A program made the translations under genes and the position numbers. 64,000 nt of DNA from NCBI GenBank assembly GCA_015680905.1, contig CM027378.1, positions 84,349,501-84,413,500 of the forward strand, written 5' to 3'. This document shows positions 25,901 to 37,721 of this stretch, piece after piece. Every line of letters starts with the position of its first letter. Position 1 is the stretch's first letter. This DNA comes from Coptis chinensis. Lineage: Eukaryota; Streptophyta; Magnoliopsida; Ranunculales; Ranunculaceae. The notes beneath the pieces are model-generated. The model searched no databases. It was given only the letters and a program-made list of their open reading frames with translations, and was not told the DNA's origin.

Positions 25901-27662
25901 ACAGTAATGTATGGTTGAGAAACTAGTTTCGTAACACAAATGGCAACGACGCCATTTAACTTTTCCTTCTCTTCAGCATAGAAGTTGTGGTAGATCTGTG
26001 CACCTGAAAAAAGGTACACGCTCATGGGTATCTGAGATGCTTGAATAAGAAGTTACTAAAAATATCTAAAGTTTAAGATAGAAAAGATTGTCCTGTAGTT
26101 TCTTTTTCAATAACAGCAAGCAACACATCTGAATACAAGTGGCTACAGATCAAAAATTTGCTAACAAACAGAGCAGTATATATTATGTAAACATACGATA
26201 CGAAGAGCAAGGTTTAGGGGTGCGACCTTGTTCAATTGTTTTTATGCCAGGAAGAACCCTCTCAAGGCTCTTTGCTTCCAACATTGCAGAAAACGAAGTA
26301 TACCTTTCAACATCCTGCAAATCACAAAGCACTAATATAAGCAATTATTTGATTGAACAAAACTTGGTTACTCTCCAGGGGTTCCCTCATGGAATATTAC
26401 CTGAACTTCAAGCAACAAACACTTGTTAAAGAGAAGCAAATCACCAGATTGAATTCTGAAGAAAAGAAAAGAAAAAAATGAAATGAATATCACAAACAGA
26501 CTGAGCACATAACCACCTACACATAGCACTGGATTCGCATGATGCTAATTTGAATTCCACATTTTATAAGTTAAAGAATTTCGGGAGTCATTTATTATTA
26601 GGACGGTCTACCTATAAAAGTGATAACCATCACTAATAATGAACTCTACGTGGATCCACAAGGAGTTTCAAAAAGAACATGAAAAGGGGTATGAGCGAAT
26701 ACAAATTAGACTCACATCCGTCCACCAGAGCATCGTACCTAATAAAAAATTCAGACTGCTATTGTTTTCACAACAAAGACATTTTGGCCATGTCTATAAT
26801 AAATTCAGAGATAAAAGAACAAGTTATATATATACACTGCAAAGTTTATATACCTCTCATAATCACCAACAGCACACCTTCCTTCAATTGTCTTCACGCC
26901 AGCTATTAACAGTTTCATATTCCCAGATGAAACATTAGTATAAGTATGCCACTTAATAAAAATTCATTTTCAAACGAAAACAAAAGAAACGATAGCCATT
27001 ATATGGGAATGGAATGGATAAGGTTGTAGGGCACAACAGACAGAAGAACACCTTTTAACTGAGAGAAAAATGGCTCCTGGACATGAAGTTGAAACTTCAC
27101 AGCTTTTAACATCTGTCAATTTCAATTTAAATTTTAGTAAAATACAAGCTTAATATTCCAAGAAGAAAATTTCTGACAATATATCATGTAACTTACATTC
27201 ACCAATTCATTTCCCTTATCTAGAATAAGCTTATTCCAACCATCTTTTCTTTCTTCTAACAAACCATCTTCTTCAAACGGCACCACGGCATGAGATGTTC
27301 TTACAAACGTTCCAGAACTAATGCAATGATGTAAAGCAGATGCCAGACGCGTGTATAACGGATATGGCGGGACTCCTACTAAACCATCTGGAACAATTCA
27401 TAATACAAGTCTTGTTTAAATGAATTACTAGCTAACTGAAATTTGAGAGTATGAATATGGACATACCTGAAACGTTGAAATTAGTTGAGTGAGCTGGATC
27501 GGGTATTAAGAGGTTGGAGCAGTAGGATTTTGATAACCCGAGATCAATTTCGAGGGTATCGTTGAGTGAAGAGGAAAGGATCAAGTGCAATAGGTGTTCC
27601 ATGCAGTCTGAGAGTTTGACTGGAGATACACCTGGCGACGATGGTTGTGAAGCTTCTTCCAT
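22955..27662 (-). CDS. ASCH-domain protein, 11 exons, 398 aa
   Basis: Exons (minus): 27662-27467, 27387-27197, 27112-27052, 26902-26854, 26455-26401, 26314-26227, 26003-25885, 24664-24539, 23920-23824, 23437-23283, 23014-22955. All introns are GT-AG, and the joined frame of 1197 nt is open to the stop. Start MEEASQPSSPG; residues of about 130-240 form the ASCH fold (VQEPFFSQLKAGVKTIEGRC, SGDLLLFNKCLLLEVQDVER, YTSFSAMLEAKSLERVLPG); then GLSYEGIANLLGLVHTVGT; and a C-terminal module (GSSALSEGARALAKHVNRAS, IRVAEGYGARWSKDGSK, WMH end). It matches the plant single-copy protein annotated as an RNA-binding ASCH domain protein (Arabidopsis At2g20410 from memory). ASCH is a beta-barrel related to PUA and is inferred to bind nucleic acid; the biochemical role is not established. 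No disablement was seen. The start lies 463 bp downstream of the H2A.Z stop, so its promoter is in 27663-28124. Confidence 0.9.
24090..24131. repeat. (AAAC)n microsatellite
   Basis: About ten uninterrupted ACAA/AAAC units in intron 8 of the ASCH gene. Open frames across it on either strand are artefacts. Confidence 0.95.
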
Positions 27663-28124
27663 TTTTTTGTTTTTTTAAAATTTGTGTTGGAGCAAATGAT
27701 CACCCACTCTACTTACTTTGATCGTTTTTAAGTCAGGCGCAGCTGATTATATGAGCTTATTAATATCCTTTTTCGAGTAAAATCCATGCACTCCTGTGAA
27801 CTTGTGAAGCAGCAATAAAGATAAAATTTTACCAGCGGTCATAAGACGTACACATGAAATTGTGTTTAGAACCACCAATAAGTACATCATGATGCCTAGG
27901 AATTGGAAAGACAGATTGCGTATTTGCTAAAAAATACATCAATCCATAGAACGTCAAGCAGAAGAAATAAATTCTAGTTCAAATCAGAACGTCACTAAGA
28001 ATTAAAAGTTAGAACAGAAACAAATAGCCTAAAAATCTACTGAGCACCTAAACATACAACCAAGGCACATGCCTGTGAAACAACAATTAAGAGACTGATG
28101 GAAAGCTCAGCAAAGAACTAAGGT

Positions 28125-30055
28125 TTATTCTTTGGTTGACTTGTTGATGAGTGACTTGTGGATGTGAGGAATCACACCACCACCTGCAATTGTTCCCTTG
28201 ATCAACGTGTCAAGCTCCTCATCCCCTCTGATAGCTAGCTGCAGATGCCTTGGGGTGATACGCTTCACTTTGAGATCTTTGCTTGCATTGCCTGCCAACT
28301 CCAGTACTTCTGCTGTAAGGTACTCTAGTATAGCTGCGGAGTAAACTGCAGCAGTGGCCCCAACTCGCCCATTTGCAGCAATCCTTGATTTCAAATGACG
28401 GTGGATACGACCTACTGGAAACTACAAACCAAACAAGAGAACAAAAAGACTGTTAATAGAAAGTAATAAACACTCGGTACAAAATAGAAAATACAGAATA
28501 ATAGAGAAAACTGTCTAATCAGTTTACAATGGTGAGTCAGCATAACTAAAAAAATCAACAGTCAAGTTGAGCGAGCTGCTTGCACATCTAATGCAACTCC
28601 CTTGAGCATATGTGACACAGACGGTCCAACACCTAAAAGGATGTCATGATACAACATGACTTCTCACACTGAAGTTAAACAATGATTGTCTCCGACAAGG
28701 AAGCATGGACACTTTGCGATCATGTCAAACACCATTACACATCCTTAAACATGACAACAGAATATTGATTCAAATCATAATGCATCGGACTGTGAGTTTG
28801 AAAATTCCAACATGTCAAATGCCAAACAGGACAGGATAGATACTGCAATCATTTTACACATACACAAAAAAGGGCCTTATGGATATTGATTGCATTTGAC
28901 AAATTAAGTGTGACTCAGGTTAACAACATCTAATCGTTCCATCAGCAGCATCACAAAATATGAGCCTAGGGCAGAGGAAAGGTTACCAAAATATCCTCAG
29001 AAAGTTCACTCTAATAAGAACGCTTCAGGTAGCATGCAATTTTTAAATTTTTTTGCTTGCTGAGCATCTAAAGTTCTCTTAGATACAATAACAGACAACA
29101 CCAGCCCCAATTCCCTCAACAAACCAGCTGGCACAATGTTGACCTAAGTAAACTTGTTTACTCTTACTTATAATGGAAAGCTCCAGACAGGTAAAACTAC
29201 TCCATACATACTCACCCTCTTTATCGTACACAGCTACGACAAAGGTGATCTGATCTCACCATTGTTAGCAAACTATACAAAACCGGAAAAAAAATTGTGC
29301 TAGAATATTATATAGTTCACTCGGGCAATAATACATTATAGAGACAACCACTGCCGCACTTCTAACACTAGAATCCCACGTCTTCAACCGCATTAAGCTC
29401 ATAAACTTCTCTTTACATGTTTATGCAACTCCATTTGATAAGTTGCCTAGATGTATGCCTTCAAATAAGTGTTAAAGTTGCATCAACATACCTTTAAAGC
29501 AGTACACTACTTGGCAAACTACCAACTTCCTCGATTCCTTCACAAAAGGAGTACAGTGCATCAATCCTAAAACTTTTCACATTGTTTCTTGATCATGAAC
29601 CCTATTTTCATCTACTACTATTTCATCAAACACCCTATGTGCAGAATCTAAACATCCAGCCAAAACACTTGAAAAAAACCAATGTCACCTAAAATTCCCC
29701 TATACCACCTTCACTAAAAACCAATACTTGAAGGTTAACACAACAAATTGACAACAATCTCAACACCTAGCTTCTCTCCAACGAAATTCACCCATAAAAA
29801 ACCAATCTTTATAGCATATACCACAATAAACTCACTAACAACTCAATCCCCAACTCCCAATTCCCAATTCCTTCAAAAAAAACATCTTTCTCCCTAAATT
29901 TCTCACTCTATACACAAAAAAACAAAATCGAAGAAAATAAGATGTACCTGAAGTCCAGCTCGTGAAGAACGAGAAACAGGCTTCTTCTTATCCTTATCCT
30001 TATTTGCAGCAGTTGTTTTTCCCGCTAATAATCCTTTTCCTCCTTTACCCGCCAT
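28125..30055 (-). CDS. Histone H2A.Z, two exons, 134 aa
   Basis: Exon 1 (30055-29948, 36 codons) encodes [20 protein letters not shown] then [16 protein letters not shown]; exon 2 (28421-28125) encodes [20 protein letters not shown] through the histone fold to [10 protein letters not shown]. The 1526-bp intron has CAG/GTACAT and TTTGTAG ends and keeps the frame. H2A.Z identity rests on [20 protein letters not shown], the [19 protein letters not shown] acidic-patch/docking region and the short tail without the SQEF motif of H2A.X. In plants H2A.Z replaces H2A in nucleosomes near transcription starts through SWR1 and affects temperature, defence and flowering responses. Length and sequence are normal for the family and no disablement is seen. 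It may be one of several paralogues in the genome. Confidence 0.97.
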
Positions 30056-30460
30056 GCTTACCTACAAGAAGAAGAAGAAGAAGAAAAACAAAAATCAACG
30101 GTCAAGATTTAGATCTTGATCTGGAAACAAAATCAACGGTCCAGATCTTACCTGATTTGGTGTGAATAGAGAAAGAGTTGAGAGTGGGTTGCTTAGGAAT
30201 AAGGAGTCTCCTTTTATTGGCGTGATTAAAATAGTTATTAGTTATCAGAATTTAAAGGCGGTAGATCTATGGCTTTGGTGGGAAGCCTTTTGTCTTTCAA
30301 AAAAAATCATTTTTACTTTAATACCCTTGGGTTTTGAGTTTATTCTTTCGGGTTAGTTAGTGTGGAGATTGGTATTTGTGGTTTTGATCAAGGGTAGAGG
30401 GGAGTTGTGTGGTGAAAGTTTTTAAGGAATTTGAATTTGGAATTATGTTGGGCCGGATTT
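30056..30460 (-). promoter_or_regulatory. H2A.Z 5' leader and promoter region
   Basis: Upstream of the ATG on the minus strand is a (CTT)n tract (plus-strand gaagaagaagaagaag at about 30066-30083), common in plant 5' UTRs, and a CCAAT box (plus-strand ATTGG at 30216-30220). Transcription start and TATA element could not be set with confidence. Confidence 0.4.
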
Positions 30461-31069
30461 TGATTTGTGAATGTCGTATTGGATAACTATCAAGTTAGGT
30501 ACAATATATATATATGAGTGATGAAAGGTCCAAATTTTTTGATTGTGAAAGATCCAAGAGAGGGGGGCAAATTTCAAGTTATGTTGGCTTGTTGGGTCAT
30601 GCACATCGTACACTTGCAACAGTTTATCATTTTAGCCGGACAAGTTTTGGATGAAAGAAAAAACATGAAGTGAACCTGTGAATGTGATCAGTTTGAGTCC
30701 TGACTCCTGACTCTTGAGTACGATATTATAGTGGGCCAATGGCCCTGGGTTGCAGACTAGATGTTCCATTACTTTATGTCTTGATCAAGGTGGAGCTATG
30801 CCCTTATAAGTTTGTTGCTCCAAAGTCCAAAGAGTGGAAATGAAGTCCTAGGCCTAGTTCATCGAAAGAGGGCCCAAATACCTACTTGCAAGTTGCAACC
30901 CATAGGTTGAGAAAATTGATACGCGTCTTTTGTAACCGGTTTTAGTATTCATGTCTTTCTTCTCTCTTCGACCACTCTCTAACCACATTCACCAAATTAG
31001 GATATAGAAATCGAAATATAATAGAATAACTTAAGAGTTAAATTTGCTTATAATAGAGGAGTAGTTCGG
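30461..31069. other. Intergenic, no gene recognised
   Basis: No coding similarity or repeat terminus seen. Contains a short (AT)n at about 30508-30517. Confidence 0.5.
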
Positions 31070-31077
31070 GTCAAAAT

Positions 31078-31530
31078 TATGGCTGTCAATGGGTCAGGCT
31101 AGGCCCGAAGCCTGATTGGATCCGAACCGATAATATAGAGACTTAGACTTCAAATTATGGCTGATAGCATTAATGGGCCAATTCTGGATATACCTATGTC
31201 CGGTCCGTTAGTAGCCCGACCAACATTTTGATACTTGTAGTTGTGTTTTTATTTGTTTTTAAGCTTGATCAGTATTAGTTTAAGTTTAACACAGTTAGAA
31301 TGAAAAGAAATTGTGCTCTAGTGGATAAGGTTGTGGTTGCCATAGATGAGACCGAGGTTCCATTCCCATGAACAATCAATTGTTATGTTTCGGACTTGGG
31401 CTAGGCCCAATCAGTCTTGATGAGTCTAGAAGGACTTAGGTCGAGTCGGGCTTGGACTTAACAAAAATTTTATTGAACCAGACTTGGACACACCTAGGTC
31501 CAGCTCGAATCCGACCCATTAATAGCCCTA
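31078..31530. mobile_element. hAT-type MITE, 453 bp
   Basis: Left end TATGGCTGTCAATGGGTC pairs with the inverted right end (TAGGGCTATTAATGGGTC read from the right). The flanks GTCAAAAT (31070-31077) and ATCAAAAT (31531-31538) form an 8-bp target duplication with one mismatch, the size expected for hAT. Both subterminal parts carry GGCTAGGCCC-like motifs. No coding capacity. Confidence 0.7.
31311..31370 (+). other. tRNA-like (SINE head) segment inside the MITE
   Basis: TTGTGCTCTAGTGGATAAGG resembles a pol III box A, and GAGGTTCCATTCCC about 40 bp on resembles box B. This is the arrangement of a tRNA-derived SINE 5' end. No poly(A) tail or target duplication was found, so it may be a truncated SINE or a chance match. 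Confidence 0.35.
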
Positions 31531-31538
31531 ATCAAAAT

Positions 31539-32883
31539 AGAGGAAGTTAAGGGGAACAAACATGTTGGCATGTAAAAGGGATATTCTTGTTCTAAAAATT
31601 AAGTTAGGGTCTTCCATTTTATTGTTTTGATTGTGTTTGATTAAATTTATTAGGACTTAGGGTATAGTTTTTAGGGATTAGGGTTTATGACTGGTTTAGT
31701 TAGGACTTGTGAGTTTTAAATGTGGAGAATAAAATTGGGAGGAGAATGGCTATAAAAGATTGCCAACAAGTTAACTTGATGTATTTGGAAGGTGCCCAAC
31801 ACAAAACATGTTTTTTAGGTCAAATGGTCAATGACAAAGTTGTAATGAATCTTTTTTTGCAAATTGGAAGGTGCACGTAGCGTAGCGAAAACCTATGTTA
31901 AAGTTGAGACCATCTCAGGTGGTTTGGCAGTCATGGCACCATTCTTGAGAAAGTGATATGCCACGTGTACACACCTAAATTATCTTAAGTTTCCTAATAC
32001 AATAATACAAGTACAATTTGAACTCTACATTAATAGAATTCTTCTTTCAAAAAAATCTAATTTGAGTAATCAGTGAAGTCTAATTTTAGTAAAAAAATTT
32101 AAATAAGAAAATTTACTGCCAAATTATCGAAAAGAGCGTGTCAATTTATGTGGGTGTACTTATCAATCTATTTTGACTCCAAATTGACAAATTCAACCTC
32201 ACAGGACAACCCTAAAAATGACAGTGTACATGAAAGTATGAAATTAAAATCCCTTAGATTTGGGTACATCTTATTTTTGGGTAAAGTCTCCAATCGGCCA
32301 TGATAATGTCATTTTGTTCCCAATTGAGCCATTGTCATCAACTCAGTACATAAAATTGCTGGCATTACCCCCACGAGTTGCTGATAAAATGTGTTGTGTT
32401 GCTATTTGTGGCCGAATTAAGAACAAATTGACATCAACATAGTCAATTGGAGAATTTACCCCTTATTCTTTTTGGGTCTGAAACTCGTAATGCGTTCTCT
32501 CTTAAATATTAATGTAGTTAACATAATCTTTTGCTTACTTCTTATACATAAGTATGGATATCAAAAAAATATCTTTACCAAAAAACTATATGGATTTCAC
32601 ATCTGGGATATCCTATGGTGACTCCAAACTTGAGAAATTGGTTAATCCAGAAGATCACAGCACTTGGAAATGTTGGAATTATGGGAGCATCAATAGTTAG
32701 AGATACTCAGATACATGAAACTGTTTTTAATCGTTGGACTTGGCTCCATCTTATATCTATACATTGGATCACGTTCGCGGTGCGTGCACTACACTCGGGA
32801 TTTATTTTTGGATGTGATAACTGAGTACCCATTGAACAACCATTTTCTTCTTGTTGGGTCTGAATGCAGTCTCGCTTAAAATT
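31539..32883. other. Intergenic, no gene recognised
   Basis: Only short open frames (longest about 70 codons, 32615-32824 +) with no recognisable similarity. Confidence 0.5.
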
Positions 32884-32891
32884 ATCGCACG

Positions 32892-33327
32892 TAGGGCTGG
32901 AAATGGTGAGGGTTTTGACCCGAATCCGACCTAATCTAAACCCATTTCAACGGCTTTGGACCTTAATAATGAGTCCGAATAAGAAAATGGTTCAGATATG
33001 GATTATCCATTTTTTATTCGGATTCAAATATGGTTCTATTCTAAACGGTTTGGATCCTCCTAGATCCGAATCCAAAATGTAAAGTTTTGTTTAATATATT
33101 TTCCAAATAAATATCTTCTCTAGTCTCTACGGTCTGGAGTCTAGACTCTTGTGAATCGTTCAAATTCGGGTCGGGTCCGATTATACCATTTAAAGAAATG
33201 GTTCGAATATAGTATGACATTTTGAATCCATTCGGATCATGAATCCGATCTGGTTATGTGTTGAAAAAATAGATTTGGACATGGATATAGTCTGTTCTAA
33301 CCAGAACCCGCTCCATTTCCAACACTA
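32892..33327. mobile_element. hAT-type MITE, 436 bp
   Basis: Ends TAGGGCTGGAAATGGTGAGG and, inverted, TAGTGTTGGAAATGGAGCGG, flanked by ATCGCACG (32884-32891) and ATCGCATG (33328-33335), an 8-bp target duplication with one mismatch. The interior is rich in 'gaatccgac' and 'cggatc' motifs on both strands. Non-coding, hence dependent on a transposase in trans. Confidence 0.78.
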
Positions 33328-33335
33328 ATCGCATG

Positions 33336-34540
33336 TCATTAACCAGGAAGAATCTCTTGCTCACAACCAAAATTATTTTTAAATATACTACCTTTACCAA
33401 AAAAAAATATATTATTTTTAAATCATGATTATAAGCAACATATAGATTGCATATATGTAATATCCAATTATCTATCATAACTGGCCAATGGAATCATCAA
33501 TTTTGACCCAACCAAACCTGGTCCACCACATGAATTATACAAATGCCAATAGTTTAATATCATCATATCAGTCAATATAATCAAGTACTATATTTAAATT
33601 ACAACCTAAACCTCGTCGATATTAAATACCATAAAATGGTATCTTCATTTTGATAATTCTACATATACAAATATCAGTGTGTCCTATATGCCTTAGATTA
33701 CTAAGATAAAACCCTAATAAGAATCCTATACAATAATAATTTGAAAAGGATGCCTAATGTAGGGACAAACCCATCTTAATTAGCTTTCCTTTTCCACTAT
33801 CTTTATGTCCTCATCAAATCATTATTCCATTTAATAATTTCACTAACATAAAGTCTCAGGCCCATTTATTTGCATCAAAATGATGGGTACTATTATCAGT
33901 GAATACATTTGGATGATCATTGAGATGCGTTCGGTGTCGTACCAAGGAACATCAATTTGTTTGAATTATTGGATGACCTAACTATAATACTATCAAAGGG
34001 AGGACTTATAAGAAAGTTGAGACCTCAACTTTGTTCCAAACAAAAGGGTACAGAACGCGTCCAGCTTCCATATTCTAACAAAAAGATTAGAAAGACTTTC
34101 CCTTATCGAAGTGTCTGGAAATGCGAAGCTAGGAAAGAAAAAGTTATAGTTCATGTGGGCCAAGATTAATCAAATCCCAAAAACGAATATGAGGTCCATG
34201 AATTTCTGTAAGGCACTAAGGCCGTGTTGCAATTTCTAGCAGTCAGCAGATCAACACGGGTCCACTATCTGATAAAAAAACACTCGGGTCCACAGTCTAC
34301 TGACTCTTCAAGTTGTGGGGTCTCTAACAAACAGAAACAGTCCGGTTAAACATTGATTTTATACATTCAGGATTTCAGGGTGCGTTTGGAAACCTTGTTC
34401 TCACCTTAACTATACTAAGCATTCCGGCACGGCGTGATCTGCCTGTTACATTTTTATTTGGTGCTCACTTTAAAAAAAAAAAAAAAAATCGTAACTTACA
34501 GTATAGGAGTATATTCATAATTTAGACAAAATATAAATAT
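33336..34540. other. Intergenic, no gene recognised
   Basis: A 70-codon frame at 33957-34169 (+) has no recognisable family. The rest is AT-rich. Confidence 0.45.
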
Positions 34541-34544
34541 TGCT

Positions 34545-37500
34545 ATATAGTTTATACTTTAGGGTTTTTTAGGTCTTAGTCCTAACAATAGTTGGTTTAT
34601 TAGGATTTGGTCCAGAAAAATATGAATATCAGGGTTTAGTCCTACTTTTGATTGCAAGTCAACTCAGTTGACTGTGGTAAATCTGCTTGTATTTTTAAAA
34701 TAGCAATACTATCCTTTCGTGTGCAACATCACGTGAATTTATTTTTAATAATTTAAATGAACATGTGTTGGTTTTTGAGTTATGTAAAATGTGGGACCAT
34801 CAAATTTGAAATATCGCATTTTGCGCATCTCGAGAATGTCGGGAGAAATAAGGAGGGAAAATTCCCACTACATATTCATTGCGTTGTTCTCTCTCTCTCG
34901 CTCCAAAACCCTAGCACTGGACTTCTCTCTCACACTCATCCTCTTTCATTCGTGAAAACACTAACTTTAACGATGGCCTAACTCCTCGTCTTCTCTCATT
35001 ACGAAATTCAATATAATTATAAAGTTTGAGTTGGTAATCGTCGTCGTTTATGAAGTTTCATGAAGTGTTGTTGTAGATCATTGTAGAATTGAGGTTATAA
35101 ATTGATCGTTGTTGATTTGAGATCAACTTTAGTTGTTGTTAGCCGAAAAAGGAAGGTTGTTACTTAAAGATTAGGTTTTTATACGTTTATAGTAAAAATA
35201 TCGTTTTTCATGAGTATGAATATTTTTCATGATAGTAGTTGATCGTTCTATTGAAAATATGGTGGCTTTTTCATGAGTTTAAATATCCTTTTGGAATCTC
35301 TTTGGTAAAATTTCAAACTGAAAGTAATTTTTCATGAGTTTGTTCGGTTGCAACTTTATCATTACATGGTTTGGTGTATTAAAATCATGGACTAAAAATC
35401 TAAAGTGAAACATGGACTAAAAACTAATTTTTTATTTTCTAGTAGGACTAATTTTTTTTTGTTTGAAGTATTAGTGATGGATTTGCTTATATTGTTTCAA
35501 TGTAATTGTTTTTTGTTTTATTTTGTTGTCTGATATTCTATTTGTTTGAAGACATATGGTAGCTAATTGAAATTGGAATATAAATTTGATATGCTATTTG
35601 TATAAAGTTGTGCATGCGAATTTGTGTGCATTCACCTGAAATTGGTTTGAATTTTGTTTGAATGTAATTGTACTGTGAATCAAATTTGTTTCTCATTATC
35701 TGATTTACTCTATATGTTGTTTGTATGTAGGTAGCCTTGTTAGTTGAGTACTATGGCCAGTCCTTTACTAGGTGTAAAAAAATTTGTCATTCATTATGGT
35801 GGTAAGTGGGGGAGAACTATCCCTGGGAAGATTAAGACTAGTAAATACAAGGAGGGTAAGCAAGAGTCTGGGAAGTATGATGGAGATGAGATTTGTTGGC
35901 TAGATTTGGAAAAGGATGTGCAAAAACTGATTGGTGAAGGAGTTGAGTTTCAGATTGCAAGTTTGATTGAAGGGAACTTATGTAGGATAACAGAAGACAA
36001 GCATTGGATGGATATGTGGGGTAAATTTAAACAAAAAAAAAACCTTTATTTGTTTTCTCACCTCCACCAACTGCAACAGCTAACATTACTGCTGATAACT
36101 CTCCACCACCACTTAAATCCACACCTAGAACACCAAAGAAACCTATACAAGTATGTGAAAGTGTTAGAATATCACCTAGATTATGTAATAGTAATCCAGT
36201 TCCCATATAGTTTCCACTTAAGAACAACCTAACCCAGTTCAATCTCAAAATCCTAAACCATTTGCCACTCAAAAACAAAAATCAGATTCCACTCAAGAAC
36301 AACCTAACCCAGTTCAATCTCAAAAATCTAAACCACTAGCCACTCAAAAACAAAAACCAGATTCCACTCAAGAACAACCTAACCCAGTTCAATCTCAAAA
36401 ATCTAAACCATTTGCCACTCAAAAACAAAAACCAGTTTCCACTAAAAAACCAATCACACCTTTAAGAAAGTTCAACAAGCTTAACATACTGAAAACTAAA
36501 CCACTTTTAAGTCCTAATGGAAAGCCAATGATCTTCGACATTTCTGATGATTAAGAAACTGCTGAGCCAGAAGCAAGGGATGAGTTGACTGAGAATGTGG
36601 TTGAGGAGCACATTGGTGTTCAACCATCTAAGAATGATGTGCACTTGTCTCAACTAGATTCTATTGAGCCTGATGTGCACTTGTGTCAACTAGATCCTAT
36701 TGAGCCTGATTTTTGTACTCAAAATATTAATGACTTTCTAGATGAATTGAATGAGTTTAATAATGATCATGGTGATGCTGTAAGGGTTGATATAGATGAG
36801 GAATTTAATCATGGTGGAAGTAATACTGAAAGTATGAGTATGGTCAAACATTTGAACCAGTTTTTGGTACTTGGATGGATGCAGGGTATGATAGTAGTTC
36901 ACAAGAGAGTGATGATGAAGACTATTGTCATATAGATAGTGAGTACTCTGATAATGAGTTAGGCAATGATATTGATACAATGGTGGTTGATGATGAAGTC
37001 AAGAATTAAGAAGAAGAATTGCAAGGCACGGTGTTGGGGAACTTTATGTAGGGAACAACTAATGTTTTTGAGGATGAGGAGATAGCTAAGGTTGTTGACC
37101 CAATTGAAGCTTCTAAAAGGTTTGGCACATGTGAGTTAAAGCCTAAAATAACATGGGCTACTATAGAGGAATTAGAGAGTTCTTCTAGACAATGGCAATT
37201 TAGAACAAGTTTAGTAATGACAGAGAGAGATACATTTTGGTAAATGTATGTAAAGATCCTAGCTGTGAGTGGACAATAACTGCTACCCTTACTAGAAAAG
37301 ACATGCACACTTTTATTCTGAGAAAGTATAATGATGCACATACATGTGAAGCTGATGAGAAGAACAAGTATACTCAGGCTAGAGCTCCATGGGTGGCTCA
37401 AGCACTTGAAAATAAGATAAGAGATCATCCAAAATACAAACTAAGGGATATACAGAGAGAGATGTTTTATGACTATGGAGTTGACATATCCTATTGGACT

Positions 37501-37590
37501 GCTTGGAATGCTAGGACATCGATGCTTGAAGTGATCAATGGAAATTATGAGGAAGGTTCACTTTGGTCATATCTTCCTACCATTCGCACC
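34545..37590 (+). mobile_element. 3'-truncated Mutator-like (MULE) element
   Basis: Transposase-type coding relics start at 35744 and stop abruptly at about 37590, where Tat-element sequence begins. The left end is set only loosely near 34545, where 'ttagggttttttaggtcttagtcctaa' begins a non-coding, leader-like stretch; 'tttagtcct' recurs at about 34637. The right terminal inverted repeat and the DDE catalytic core are missing. Confidence 0.55.
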
Positions 37591-37602
37591 ATTTCTCTTT
37601 AG
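35744..37602 (+). pseudogene. MULE (MuDR-type) transposase, N-terminal part, broken
   Basis: The N-terminal segment (35753 on) reads FVIHYGGKWGRTIPGKI with ICWLDLEKDVQKLIGEGVEF, typical of the N-terminus of plant MuDR-like transposases. After a repeat region and an acidic stretch, 37237-37590 reads CKDPSCEWTITATLTRKDMH, FILRKYNDAHTCEADEKNKY and HPKYKLRDIQREMFYDYGVD, the MuDR DNA-binding (zinc-ribbon-like, C..C..H.C) domain. Frameshifts and stops separate the blocks (at about 36230, 36555 and 37008). The sequence breaks after WSYLPT, before the MULE DDE domain and SWIM zinc finger. Non-functional. Confidence 0.78.
36213..36450 (+). repeat. 75-bp coding minisatellite in MULE ORF
   Basis: Units start exactly 75 bp apart at 36213, 36288, 36363 and 36438 (last one partial). 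Each codes for a 25-residue Q/P/K-rich repeat beginning STQEQPNPVQSQK. The first unit has a TAA (ACTTAAGAA) and a base loss, so it no longer reads through. Confidence 0.9.
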
Positions 37603-37721
37603 CACGGTTTAGAGAGTAACAAGTTAGTTCTCCTCCATTTTCTATCTTTGTCGTTGTTTAGATAGCATTCGTTGGTAGATAGATCGTTGTTGGCCTTGTA
37701 AAGCTTGTGTTTTTAGAAAGA

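Noticed and set aside
26639..26938. 99- and 76-codon plus-strand frames, and a possible extra ASCH exon at about 26740 (-)
   Set aside because: They lie in or across the intron between exons 4 and 5; the correct exon 5 was found at 26455-26401 and keeps the frame.
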